In this document: positions 8,894-15,319 of the stretch, piece after piece
Position numbering within the stretch: the first letter of the stretch is position 1
Layout: each line of letters begins with the position of its first letter
NCBI GenBank assembly: GCA_045106955.1
Contig: JBGCFO010000029.1
Coordinates: 1 to 18,331, forward strand
Direction of reading: 5' to 3'
DNA: 18,331 nt
From: JBGCFO01 sp045106955
GTDB lineage: Bacteria; Pseudomonadota; Alphaproteobacteria; Rickettsiales; Rickettsiaceae
The notes under the pieces: generated by a model
What the model saw: the letters and a program-made list of their open reading frames with translations, nothing else
Told to the model about the DNA's origin: nothing
Databases searched by the model: none
Program-made: the position numbers and the translations under genes

Positions 8894-9109
8894 TTTGTTT
8901 TACAAGAAATACAAACTCCCTATTGGTTCCATGAGTTCCTTGCAGCAAAAAGACAAATCTTTTTTAAAATAGATTTTGTATCCAATAAGTTTAGCAGATA
9001 TATTTTTAACACTAAGGTTACCACTAGTGATTTGCATGCTAACTATATTGCAATAAGTATTCAAAAAAAGTTGCAGATGTTTTTACATCAAAACACAAGC
9101 TTACTATAA
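8894..9109 (+). pseudogene. 3' end of an unidentified gene, without a start codon near its beginning
   Basis: After a TAG at 8891-8893 one frame is open for 71 codons to a TAA at 9107-9109. The product reads naturally (QTPYWFHEFLAAKRQIFFKI, then FSRYIFN, SDLHANYIAISIQKKL, and ends FLHQNTSLL), with a protein-like mix of residues. No usable start lies at its beginning and no ribosome site is visible. I do not recognise the family. It lies next to a transposase fragment, so I take it as the C-terminal remnant of a gene lost to rearrangement. Confidence 0.35.
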
Positions 9110-9386
9110 AAAGAAGATATCACAAAATATTCGTATTAATAATAACTTAAAGTCTTGTAATCCAACGAGAGTGCCTAGAATGAGTAATTAAGAAATATTG
9201 ACAATCTTATTATTATACCAACAATCCCTATGCAAGAATTTTAAATATTTCTATAGTTCCTACCTACAATTATACAGGAAAGAATTTCCAAATTTAGTAA
9301 CATACGAAAGATTCGTACATTTAAAATACAAAGCATTGACTTATTTAATATCGCATTCTATAAAAACAGGTATAAGTTTTATAAAT
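9108..9386 (+). pseudogene. IS982-family transposase, internal fragment
   Basis: This frame gives CNPTRVPRMSN, an in-frame TAA at 9189-9191, then EILTILLLYQQSLCKNFKYF and YSSYLQLYRKEFPNLVTYER, ending near TGISFIN. The pattern 'SEILTI...NFKYFY....L...FPNLV.Y.RFV' is the N-terminal half of IS982-type transposases, up to the start of the first catalytic-Asp region ('GISFIDST' in intact copies). Here that Asp reads Asn and the rest of the DDE domain is absent. The N-terminus is also missing, and an ordinary TCA-to-TAA change would explain the stop. It is a dead remnant. The intact start of a related element appears at 18284. Confidence 0.7.
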
Positions 9387-9578
9387 ACAGAACGAATTAT
9401 ACATAAAACGACAAAAGCAATGCGCGCCAGAAGCGAATAACAAGATCCAAAAAAGCCAAACCTAACTATCGAAGAGCGATTAACACAACAGAAGGAAGAA
9501 AAACTAAAAACCTCAACAAAACAGAATCCATTTGTAAATGTTAGGCTCAAAAAGAATCCAGGCAATGGTAGATCATAA
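9384..9578 (+). pseudogene. Unidentified charged C-terminal tail fused in frame to the IS982 relic
   Basis: Beyond the IS982-like part the same frame continues as ERIIHKTTKAMRARSE, a TAA at 9438-9440, then a Lys/Glu/Gln-rich stretch (LTIEERLTQQKEEKLKTSTK) and ends QNPFVNVRLKKNPGNGRS at a TAA (9576-9578). This part does not look like transposase. It resembles a coiled, charged C-terminal tail of a larger protein, perhaps a conjugation or nucleic-acid-binding gene, but I cannot identify it. The single internal stop would be a CAA-to-TAA change. Nothing recognisable lies between 9579 and 9729. Confidence 0.35.
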
Positions 9579-9729
9579 TGGACTAAAAAATTTAGACAAA
9601 AAAAGAAGGTAGTTTTGTTTTGGAATATAGATAGAATAATTAAATTGTAAATCAAAATATTTTTATTAACTTTATGATCATGAATTAACCAATGCTGAAT
9701 ATACAATCAAGCTGTTATGGTTTCTTTGC

Positions 9730-10332
9730 TCATAACAATTTATGTCTCATTTTATTAAAGCCTTGTGGGGTTTGGCTATCTCTAATAAAGTCAAGAATCT
9801 TCCTGGTAACTTCAAACATCGACGCATTGATTATATCAACTGTCAAATCATATTCGCGCGTACCAGAATGCACTCTATCAAATTGATTATTGGATAAACC
9901 AAGCGCTCTGTCTCGGCGCAAATACTCACGTTCTTGCATAATAGCTAAATCACATTTAACACCAACAAAATAAACAGTATGCTCTGATAATTTATCTACA
10001 TAGGATTTTAGCTGCTTATCATTAAATAAAACTTCATCTATGATAAGGTTGTTACCCCTTGAGCCAAGCATATGCGCAAAATCAGTCATTGCGCCAAATA
10101 ATTTATCTCCAGTTGGTTTTGAACGGGCCGAAACGAGAGGGCCGCAATCGTTCTTTCCTGGTGCAAAATCAAAATATTCACCATCTTTACCAGGTGATAG
10201 ATATGGTGTCATTTCGATGAATGTATCAACGCCAAATGTTAGTCACTATTCATTACTTAAATATTGTATGCTTCTTGCAATCTAGGTCTTACCGCTAGAA
10301 CCAGCGCCATTTAATAAAATAATCTTACTCAT
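9730..10332 (-). pseudogene. Chloramphenicol phosphotransferase-like protein, three nonsense codons
   Basis: Read from the ATG at 10330-10332, one uninterrupted frame of 200 codons encodes a CPT-family P-loop kinase. It starts SKIILLNGAGSSGKT (Walker A), then IARSIQYLSNE, then LTFGVDTFIEM, which holds the Asp equivalent to the catalytic residue of Streptomyces CPT, then NLIIDEVLF, VYFVGVKCD and ERE/RRDRALG. The frame carries TAG at codon 17 and TAG-TGA at codons 29-30, with no frameshift. The TGA falls where Streptomyces CPT has Trp. Each stop is explained by one transition (CAG to TAG, TGG to TGA). The remaining open part from codon 41 lacks the P-loop, so it cannot be an active kinase. The start overlaps the upstream APH stop by 8 bp (ATGAGTAA), marking it as the last gene of the operon. 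Confidence 0.85.
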
Positions 10333-11197
10333 CTATTACCTCACCAATAATCCTTTTCTGTAACAAAGCCTCTGTACTATTTTTATCTGCAATATTACAA
10401 AGTGCAAATGTCGCTTTCCACAATACCCAGGCTCGCGCTCTAAGCCACGTATCATCATCTATGCCCATTTCAACTACAAAAATATCACGTGCTTTACCGC
10501 TTAAATAAGTCCATGCAATTACAAGATCGCAAGCAGGATCTCCTATAGCAGTACCACCAAAATCAATCACACCAGATAATTTATTATCTTTGATGAGTAT
10601 ATTACCAATAGCAAAATCACCATGGATCCAAATAGGTGTTTTGTTCCATTTAGTAGCACAGGCTCTTTCCCAAAGTTCTAAAGCACTATTGCTATCTATA
10701 ATATCTGCTAATTTAACAATTTGTTCGCGCGCGCCTGAATCATAAACACTAACATGATCGCCTCGCTGCCAATTATGTTGACCAGGATTAGGGCCTTCCA
10801 CATCAGTAATGGCTTGCAGCTCTTTTAAAAACTTGGCTAACTGAAAAGCTATATTCTCTAACGCATGTTCATCAAGAGTTATATGATTGGCACTACGACC
10901 ATCTAACCATTTATAAATAGAAAATGCATAAGGATAATCCTCAGATGGCTTGCCCATTTTTATAGGGGAAGGAATTGCTACACTTAAATGCTTTGCTAGT
11001 TTTGGCAACAGTTCTTGTTCTTTATGCACCTTAAGAGCATAACTTTCAGCCGTTGGAATACGAATAAGCATATCATTGCCAATGCAATAAGTTCTGTTGT
11101 CGTGGCCTTGCTCTTCAACCCCTGTTACAGTTAAGCCTCTATATTCAGGAAATTGAGTAGCTATTAGTTTTTTTGCGAGTTCGATGGAAATTTTCAT
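10325..11197 (-). CDS. Aminoglycoside phosphotransferase (APH)-family kinase
   Basis: The 290-residue protein has the protein-kinase-like APH fold. The catalytic loop IHGDFAIGNIL at about 191-201 has His192, Asp194 and Asn199. The metal-binding VIDFGGTAIGDPACDL at about 210-225 has Asp212. The N-lobe holds a nucleotide-binding Lys candidate in LLPKL or ALKVHKE at about 54-60, and FSIYKWLDG at 92-100 forms the hinge. All catalytic residues are present. Family members phosphorylate aminoglycosides, macrolides, choline, homoserine or sugars, so the substrate is open. A CPT-type kinase next to it makes an antibiotic or another hydroxylated small molecule plausible, but that is inference. Its ATG overlaps the TGA of the GH5 gene (ATGA), indicating translational coupling. 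Confidence 0.88.
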   Translation of the reverse strand: MKISIELAKKLIATQFPEYRGLTVTGVEEQGHDNRTYCIGNDMLIRIPTAESYALKVHKEQELLPKLAKHLSVAIPSPIKMGKPSEDYPYAFSIYKWLDGRSANHITLDEHALENIAFQLAKFLKELQAITDVEGPNPGQHNWQRGDHVSVYDSGAREQIVKLADIIDSNSALELWERACATKWNKTPIWIHGDFAIGNILIKDNKLSGVIDFGGTAIGDPACDLVIAWTYLSGKARDIFVVEMGIDDDTWLRARAWVLWKATFALCNIADKNSTEALLQKRIIGEVIDE

Positions 11198-12378
11198 TTA
11201 ATATCTCTTTTTATTATTGAAAATGCAGGATAGCTATCCTTGCGCTCTAAAATCGTTGTTTCACCACGCTCTATAGCTTGCCAATAACTCCATGGTAATT
11301 TTTTAGTTCCCAGCTCATAATCCATTCCATCCCACACATCTTCTCTAAAAGCATAAAAAGCAAAATGCCACCCCTCTTGATTGAAAATATTGATTAAATC
11401 TTCAAAATATTTTTCTAGCCCAGGTGACATACGGTGCCCGCCAAACTCTCCAACTAATATTCTATTACAAGCCACATGGTGTTTTTTTTGGAATGCAACC
11501 ACAGATGACATATGCTCTTTAAGCGCTTTTTTGTCCCACTGCTTGCTATTTATCTGGCCTGGATATTTGAATTTACCATTATTTATTTTATGATTTGTAT
11601 ACTCATACGGCTCATACATATGAAAAGAGTAAAGAATGTTTTCATCTTTCTGAGGAATCAGCAAAGAAAAAGTTTGAGGGTCAGCATATGCAGAACTGTC
11701 AAGAATAATAGGCGTCTCTTTATCAATTAGCCTAATATGCTTTATGATAAGGCTATACAACTTGCAAAGCATCTTTTGAGACTCTTCTTGATATACTGTA
11801 CTTATATGGACTTGCTTAGGTTTAAAAATTCTTTCTGGATGAGGTTCATTGAGTATACTGTATCCTATGACCGCAGGGTGGCCCTTTAACGCTGCAGCTA
11901 AATCTTGCCAAAAAAGAGCGGCCTGAATCTGATATTTTTCGTCTTTCCAAATCCTTAAGTCATCTTTATCTTGATTATTTTGCTTCCAGCGCGATCCAGG
12001 AAGACTCAGCATCGTAATGACTACAGGCATTTTTTCTTGGTAACATATATCCAATATTTTCTTTAACTGTTCCAGATCCTCTTTAATTAACGTGCGATAA
12101 TCATCGGCATTCCCTATTAAAAAATCACGATGTGAAGTTAGAAATTTATCTGGGGATAGTCTTATAAACTCTATGCCATATGCTTTTGCTGCTTTTATAT
12201 CTTTAGATTCAATTTTTTTATTGAAGATATTGGCACCCTTTTTTTGAGATTGCCAAAATACGATTTTAGGTGAATTTTTAATACCATCGTTTGCAAATGC
12301 GAAGTTCACTGTGATAGTTGTTATAAGCATGAAAAATGTAATTAACTTTGGAATATAGTTTTTGCGATATTTTGTCAT
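11194..12378 (-). CDS. Secreted glycoside hydrolase family 5 (cellulase-like) enzyme
   Basis: A (beta/alpha)8-barrel retaining glycosidase with both catalytic glutamates: the acid/base Glu178 in YSILNEPHP and the nucleophile Glu311 in ILVGEFGGHR. Other GH5 landmarks are FIRLSPDKF (71-79), PVVITMLSLPGSRW (118-131), the SFHMYEP stretch with His253 and Tyr255, and FYAFREDVWDG near the end. A signal peptide is clear: basic MTKYRKNYIPK, a hydrophobic core, and a likely cut after A-F-A at about residue 29, so it acts in the periplasm or outside the cell. GH5 covers beta-glucans, mannans and glycolipid sugars, and I cannot choose. It has an AGGAGG (12383-12388) four bases before the ATG, by far the strongest ribosome site in the window, in the only gapped junction of its operon (57 bp). 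Confidence 0.9.
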   Translation of the reverse strand: MTKYRKNYIPKLITFFMLITTITVNFAFANDGIKNSPKIVFWQSQKKGANIFNKKIESKDIKAAKAYGIEFIRLSPDKFLTSHRDFLIGNADDYRTLIKEDLEQLKKILDICYQEKMPVVITMLSLPGSRWKQNNQDKDDLRIWKDEKYQIQAALFWQDLAAALKGHPAVIGYSILNEPHPERIFKPKQVHISTVYQEESQKMLCKLYSLIIKHIRLIDKETPIILDSSAYADPQTFSLLIPQKDENILYSFHMYEPYEYTNHKINNGKFKYPGQINSKQWDKKALKEHMSSVVAFQKKHHVACNRILVGEFGGHRMSPGLEKYFEDLINIFNQEGWHFAFYAFREDVWDGMDYELGTKKLPWSYWQAIERGETTILERKDSYPAFSIIKRDIK

Positions 12379-12382
12379 AATT

Positions 12383-12388
12383 CCTCCT
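12383..12388 (-). promoter_or_regulatory. Consensus Shine-Dalgarno AGGAGG of the GH5 gene
   Basis: The minus strand reads AAGAGGAGGAATTATG: a full AGGAGG four bases before the ATG. Other genes here, including those for S6, S18 and L9, have weak or no such sites. This fixes the GH5 start and suggests strong, independent translation, or a recent origin from another genome. Confidence 0.8.
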
Positions 12389-12435
12389 CTTTTAAATATA
12401 ATTTCATACCTTCATGAGTTGAATTAGATTAATAA

Positions 12436-13395
12436 CTATTTTTTATATATATTTCTTACAGAAATCAGGCTATTTGAAAAACAACCATAGCCTATACTGT
12501 TACTGCCGGCTAATGCTTTTATTTCTTGGTTAATTTTATAAAATTTTATTTTTTTAAAATCTTCCATATTGACTGGATAAAACGCTGAGTTATATTCTGA
12601 AATTACAAAGTGATCCCCTTGTGCAGAACCACAATAATTACATATTGATCTATAATATTCATAATTGGTTGAAAAAGAATATTCTTTTTTAAAAAGTTGC
12701 TCATCAACGTGGTCATAAATTTTCTCTAAAGCTCTTGATGAAATGTAAGTTAAATATGATAATATTGACTGATAATCCTGACTGCAAAATAAAGAAAAAT
12801 CTTCTACATGAATCCCTTGTTGTTCTAAATCTTCTATAGTATTATGATCAATAGTCTCAAAACCTTCAGGTAATACTATAGCATTAACCAAGATATTTTT
12901 TTGACATTTGTAGCAACTTTGCGTTGTTTGTGCTAAATAAAAATATTTAGATATAAAATTAATATCATTTTCACTTTTTTCTATAACTCTATAATTTTTA
13001 TTGATAGGTACTTCTGTTTTTTCTTGATCATCTTTATTATTTCTAGAATTACCAAATATTTTTTGTTTAGTATTTTTTAAAGTGATTTGTAATGAGTCGA
13101 TGGTATCAAGAACTTCATTCTCTTCAAGCCATTCTTGGAATATTGAAGCCATGGCATCATTTTTATTTTCAAAATTACCAAAAAAATTGTCATGCCTAGC
13201 AATTTTCCATATCCGTCCATATCTGTACACCGTAGCAGCTAATGTGGGATTATAATAATTATGATTCTTACTAAGATACCAATTATTCCTGGTAACTTTA
13301 ACGCGCAGTTTTATAAAAAATAATTTGATAAAGATGAATGAGTATTTTGTTATTAAACAAACATTTTTTAATAACATATATAATTTTTCTTTCAT
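12436..13395 (-). CDS. Protein of unknown function with two CxxC motifs and an N-terminal hydrophobic segment
   Basis: I do not recognise this 319-residue protein. Residues 5-32 are hydrophobic and may form one membrane anchor with a basic flank (KLRVKVTRNNWY). Residues 50-90 hold a compact unit (TLAATVYRYGRIWKIA, FFGNFENKNDAMASIF) that looks like a small beta-rich domain. A polar linker at about 108-135 leads to a region with SCYKCQ (Cys161/164) and ICNYCG (Cys252/255), a likely four-cysteine metal site split by about 87 residues. The C-terminus has more aromatic residues. Its ATG overlaps the NUDIX stop as ATGA, so it belongs to the same operon. It ends in TAG, the only intact gene in the window to do so. 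It is AT-rich like the rest and shows no damage. Confidence 0.8.
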   Translation of the reverse strand: MKEKLYMLLKNVCLITKYSFIFIKLFFIKLRVKVTRNNWYLSKNHNYYNPTLAATVYRYGRIWKIARHDNFFGNFENKNDAMASIFQEWLEENEVLDTIDSLQITLKNTKQKIFGNSRNNKDDQEKTEVPINKNYRVIEKSENDINFISKYFYLAQTTQSCYKCQKNILVNAIVLPEGFETIDHNTIEDLEQQGIHVEDFSLFCSQDYQSILSYLTYISSRALEKIYDHVDEQLFKKEYSFSTNYEYYRSICNYCGSAQGDHFVISEYNSAFYPVNMEDFKKIKFYKINQEIKALAGSNSIGYGCFSNSLISVRNIYKK

Positions 13396-13856
13396 ATCAT
13401 TTCACTTATAAATTTTTCTTCTGAATTTCCCGCAAGCCACAATGGTAGTAACTTCCGTAGTGGCTCAGCTTTAAAATCTATTTCTTGCAAACTAGAAATA
13501 GGCATCCATATTAATTCGATATGTTTTTCATGGCATATTATTTTGTTGTCAGACTTTAAAATCTCAGATTCTGCCTCAGAAATAAAATTATATTCGTGAT
13601 TGTAGCAGATACTGCTATGGCCAGGCTCAAAGCTATATTCCAAGCATCCTAAAAACCTTTTTATCGTGTAGTCAGCACTGGTTTCTTCTTTTAACTCTCG
13701 CAAGCAACAGTTTTCGGCTGACTCACCATGTTCGATATGGCCTCCAGGTAAAAAATAAAAACTGACATCCAAATCAAGAGTCTTGCAGAGTAAGATTTTA
13801 TTTCGGTCAATTATTACTGCTCTACTTAAAATATGTATTTTATCTTGATTGCTCAT
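13392..13856 (-). CDS. NUDIX hydrolase
   Basis: The 154-residue protein carries a NUDIX box at 39-61: G39, then IEHGE with Glu45, then R53-E54-L55-x-E57-E58. The usual Gly near the end of the box is Ser60. The catalytic metal-binding glutamates are all present. NUDIX enzymes cleave nucleoside diphosphates linked to another group. The central insertion EPGHSSICYNHEYNFISEAE and the FLPGGHIEHGES lead-in are of the general MutT-like type with no substrate-defining signature that I recognise. Both its ends are coupled by 4-bp ATGA overlaps, to MarR upstream and the CxxC protein downstream. That suggests tightly linked expression with the cluster rather than a general housekeeping role. Confidence 0.92.
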   Translation of the reverse strand: MSNQDKIHILSRAVIIDRNKILLCKTLDLDVSFYFLPGGHIEHGESAENCCLRELKEETSADYTIKRFLGCLEYSFEPGHSSICYNHEYNFISEAESEILKSDNKIICHEKHIELIWMPISSLQEIDFKAEPLRKLLPLWLAGNSEEKFISEMI

Positions 13857-14371
13857 GACTTAATGCCTCCAGCAGCAACCTTAACGCTGTCTACTTCAGA
13901 TTCTGCCGTAACGATTGTTGTTAAACATTCAAGAAAAGATTTTTGTTTACCTTTGAGATGGCTAAAAAATTTAGAGTCAATATCTTCTACATTTTTAACT
14001 GTCTTTTTGACAAGTCTTATACCATCAGGTGTTAGGGTTAGAAATTTTGAACGTTCATCGCCTTCTTTCTGCAGACGCTCAATAAAACCTTTTTTCACAA
14101 GAGCTCTTATCACCTGGGAAGCCATAGATACATCGCGCATTGAAATTTTCGCTAAGTTATTTTGATTTGTTTCAATTTTTTTACCTTGAAGATAAGCAAG
14201 GCTGGTTAGAATCACGAACTGCACATGGGTGATATTATGTGGGCTTAACAAGCGATCAAGTTTGCGTTTCCAGAGTAGATAGGTTTGCCATAACATAAAG
14301 CCTGAGCTTCCTGTTACTTCTTGAAAATGGCTAATATCATCCCAGTTTAATTCTTCACTCATTATTGTCAT
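13853..14371 (-). CDS. MarR-family transcriptional regulator
   Basis: A 172-residue winged-helix protein. An N-terminal helix pair (FMLWQTYLLWKRKLDRLL) serves dimerisation. VQFVILTSLAYLQ is followed by the helix-turn-helix at about 70-97 (NNLAKISMRDVSMASQVIRA), and the wing DERSKFLTLTPDG at about 105-117 has the Asp-Glu-Arg typical of MarR. MarR proteins usually repress their own operon and are relieved by phenolic or other small ligands, which would suit a cluster of modifying enzymes. Two starts are possible: ATG 14369-14371, which overlaps the upstream pseudogene stop as ATGA, or ATG 14360-14362 (MSEELNW), placed 9 bases after AAGG. The second has the better ribosome-site spacing. The C-terminal Val/Ala/Gly-rich tail is a minor oddity. 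Confidence 0.92.
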   Translation of the reverse strand: MTIMSEELNWDDISHFQEVTGSSGFMLWQTYLLWKRKLDRLLSPHNITHVQFVILTSLAYLQGKKIETNQNNLAKISMRDVSMASQVIRALVKKGFIERLQKEGDERSKFLTLTPDGIRLVKKTVKNVEDIDSKFFSHLKGKQKSFLECLTTIVTAESEVDSVKVAAGGIKS

Positions 14372-14806
14372 CCTTTTAAAGATTTAGATTCAGCAAGTTT
14401 AACAAGTTTATTCATCGCATCAGGAAGATTTGCTTTTATTTTACGACCAATGATAAATGCAAAAATAGGCGATGTTATACCGATCATCTCAACTTGCTAA
14501 GTAATGGTTATGGTGCCATCAGGATTATCGTTTAGGTAATGGACAAAAATCATTTTAGTTAAAGGCAAGTATGAGGTAATAGTAAATGATTTATCATTAC
14601 TCACCTCTGATAATTCAAATTTAACTTTTGGTCCACCAGCAGGCTTGATGACGCCTTTTGCACCATTCACAAAATTAGTTGGCTCATGGATCCTGGCATA
14701 TACAATATCCTCATCCCAATCAGGCCACATGGCTAAATTGGCATAAAACGGCCAAATTATCCTCTTTGCTGACCTTTGTCTTTGTAGAGTGTTTCGCTAC
14801 CATCAT
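14368..14806 (-). pseudogene. SRPBCC (START/polyketide-cyclase-like) protein, frameshift and nonsense codon
   Basis: From ATG 14804-14806 the minus strand reads MMVAKHSTKTKVSKED. After a one-base shift near 14750 it continues IWPFYANLAMWPDWDEDIV, then GVIKPAGGPKVKFELSEVS, SYLPLTKMIFVHYL and DGTITIT. A TAG stop (14494-14496) is followed in frame by QVEMIGITSPIFAFIIGRKI and ends LVKLAESKSLKG at TGA 14368-14370. The order and length (about 146 codons) match a full SRPBCC lipid/ligand-binding protein of the dehydratase/cyclase type. One extra base and one CAG-to-TAG change explain the damage. Its stop overlaps the first MarR ATG, showing it was once the first gene of the operon. A short open piece at 14497-14730 survives but lacks both ends of the fold. 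Confidence 0.85.
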
Positions 14807-14912
14807 AAGCTTATACATTTGTTTGTTGGTCTGATTTTACATATTATACACATAAACATTCTTGCTATCCATCATCTTTTAGTATAATAAATTTGCATAT
14901 AATAGTATGATG

Positions 14913-14937
14913 TGTCAAGCTATATCGTTAGCGATAT
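14913..14937 (-). promoter_or_regulatory. Candidate MarR operator and -35 element before the accessory operon
   Basis: Arms ATATCG (14922-14927) and CGATAT (14932-14937) around TTAG form a near-perfect 16-bp palindrome, the size and symmetry of many MarR sites. Four bases downstream on the minus strand is a perfect TTGACA (14913-14918). No -10 element at proper spacing is clear; several AT-rich candidates exist. The site lies about 110 bp before the first gene of the leftward operon and about 50 bp before the rightward GNAT relic, so it could have controlled both. Confidence 0.35.
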
Positions 14938-14988
14938 GCATGCACAATGTTAGTTATTGCGCGAACATACAAATTTAGAGGTTATATA

Positions 14989-15315
14989 ATGCGGGTTAAA
15001 AACAAAATAGCGCTTATAGCTGGTGACAACTCTGCGCATAAAAAGCATGGAGAAGACAATGAGTAAGAAAAATATCATATTGAGCAAGTTGATCAATTAC
15101 CTGATAAGGTAGAAAATCAGTTTAAAGATCAGGGTTACAATAATATAAACCTGGTAACAAGCCATTTTTAGGCAGCAGATTTTTATAAGAAATGTTGCTT
15201 TACCGAAGAATTTACGCTAGTAAATAAGAAAAACTCCAAATTAAGCAAAACGTTTTTTGTAAAATATTTTGACGAAGAAAACCCACTTCAAGGAGTTTTA
15301 AAAGGTAACCAATGA
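14989..15315 (+). pseudogene. GNAT acetyltransferase relic 1, two nonsense codons
   Basis: One continuous frame of 108 codons from ATG 14989 to TGA 15313-15315 is broken by TAA (15064-15066) and TAG (15169-15171). The second half has the GNAT C-terminal pattern: KVENQFKDQGYNNINLVTSH, the TAG where QAADFYKK would need Gln, then CCFTEEF (family usually xGF) and KTFFVKYFDEEN. The N-terminal 25 codons do not look like the acetyl-CoA-binding motif, and the whole is shorter than the usual 140-160 residues, so an internal deletion removing motif A is likely. Its end runs into the next pseudogene. Confidence 0.65.
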
Positions 15316-15319
15316 GCGA

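Noticed and set aside
8892..8917. Intrinsic terminator after rplI
   Set aside because: The 7-bp AGTTTGT/ACAAACT repeat has a 12-base loop and is followed by CCC, not a T-tract.
9341..9706. 121-codon open frame on the minus strand
   Set aside because: It is antisense to the IS982 relic and charged tail, is rich in Phe/Ser as expected from antisense of Lys/Glu codons, and has no family pattern.
10212..10332. Reading TAG as Gln and TGA as Trp so that CPT and SRPBCC are intact
   Set aside because: SRPBCC also has a frameshift, GNAT relic 1 and the IS relic carry TAA stops, and intact neighbours end in TGA (GH5, NUDIX, MarR) and TAG (CxxC protein). Plain decay explains all.
13833..14165. 110-codon plus-strand frame
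   Set aside because: It is antisense to marR, whose helix-turn-helix and wing are clear.
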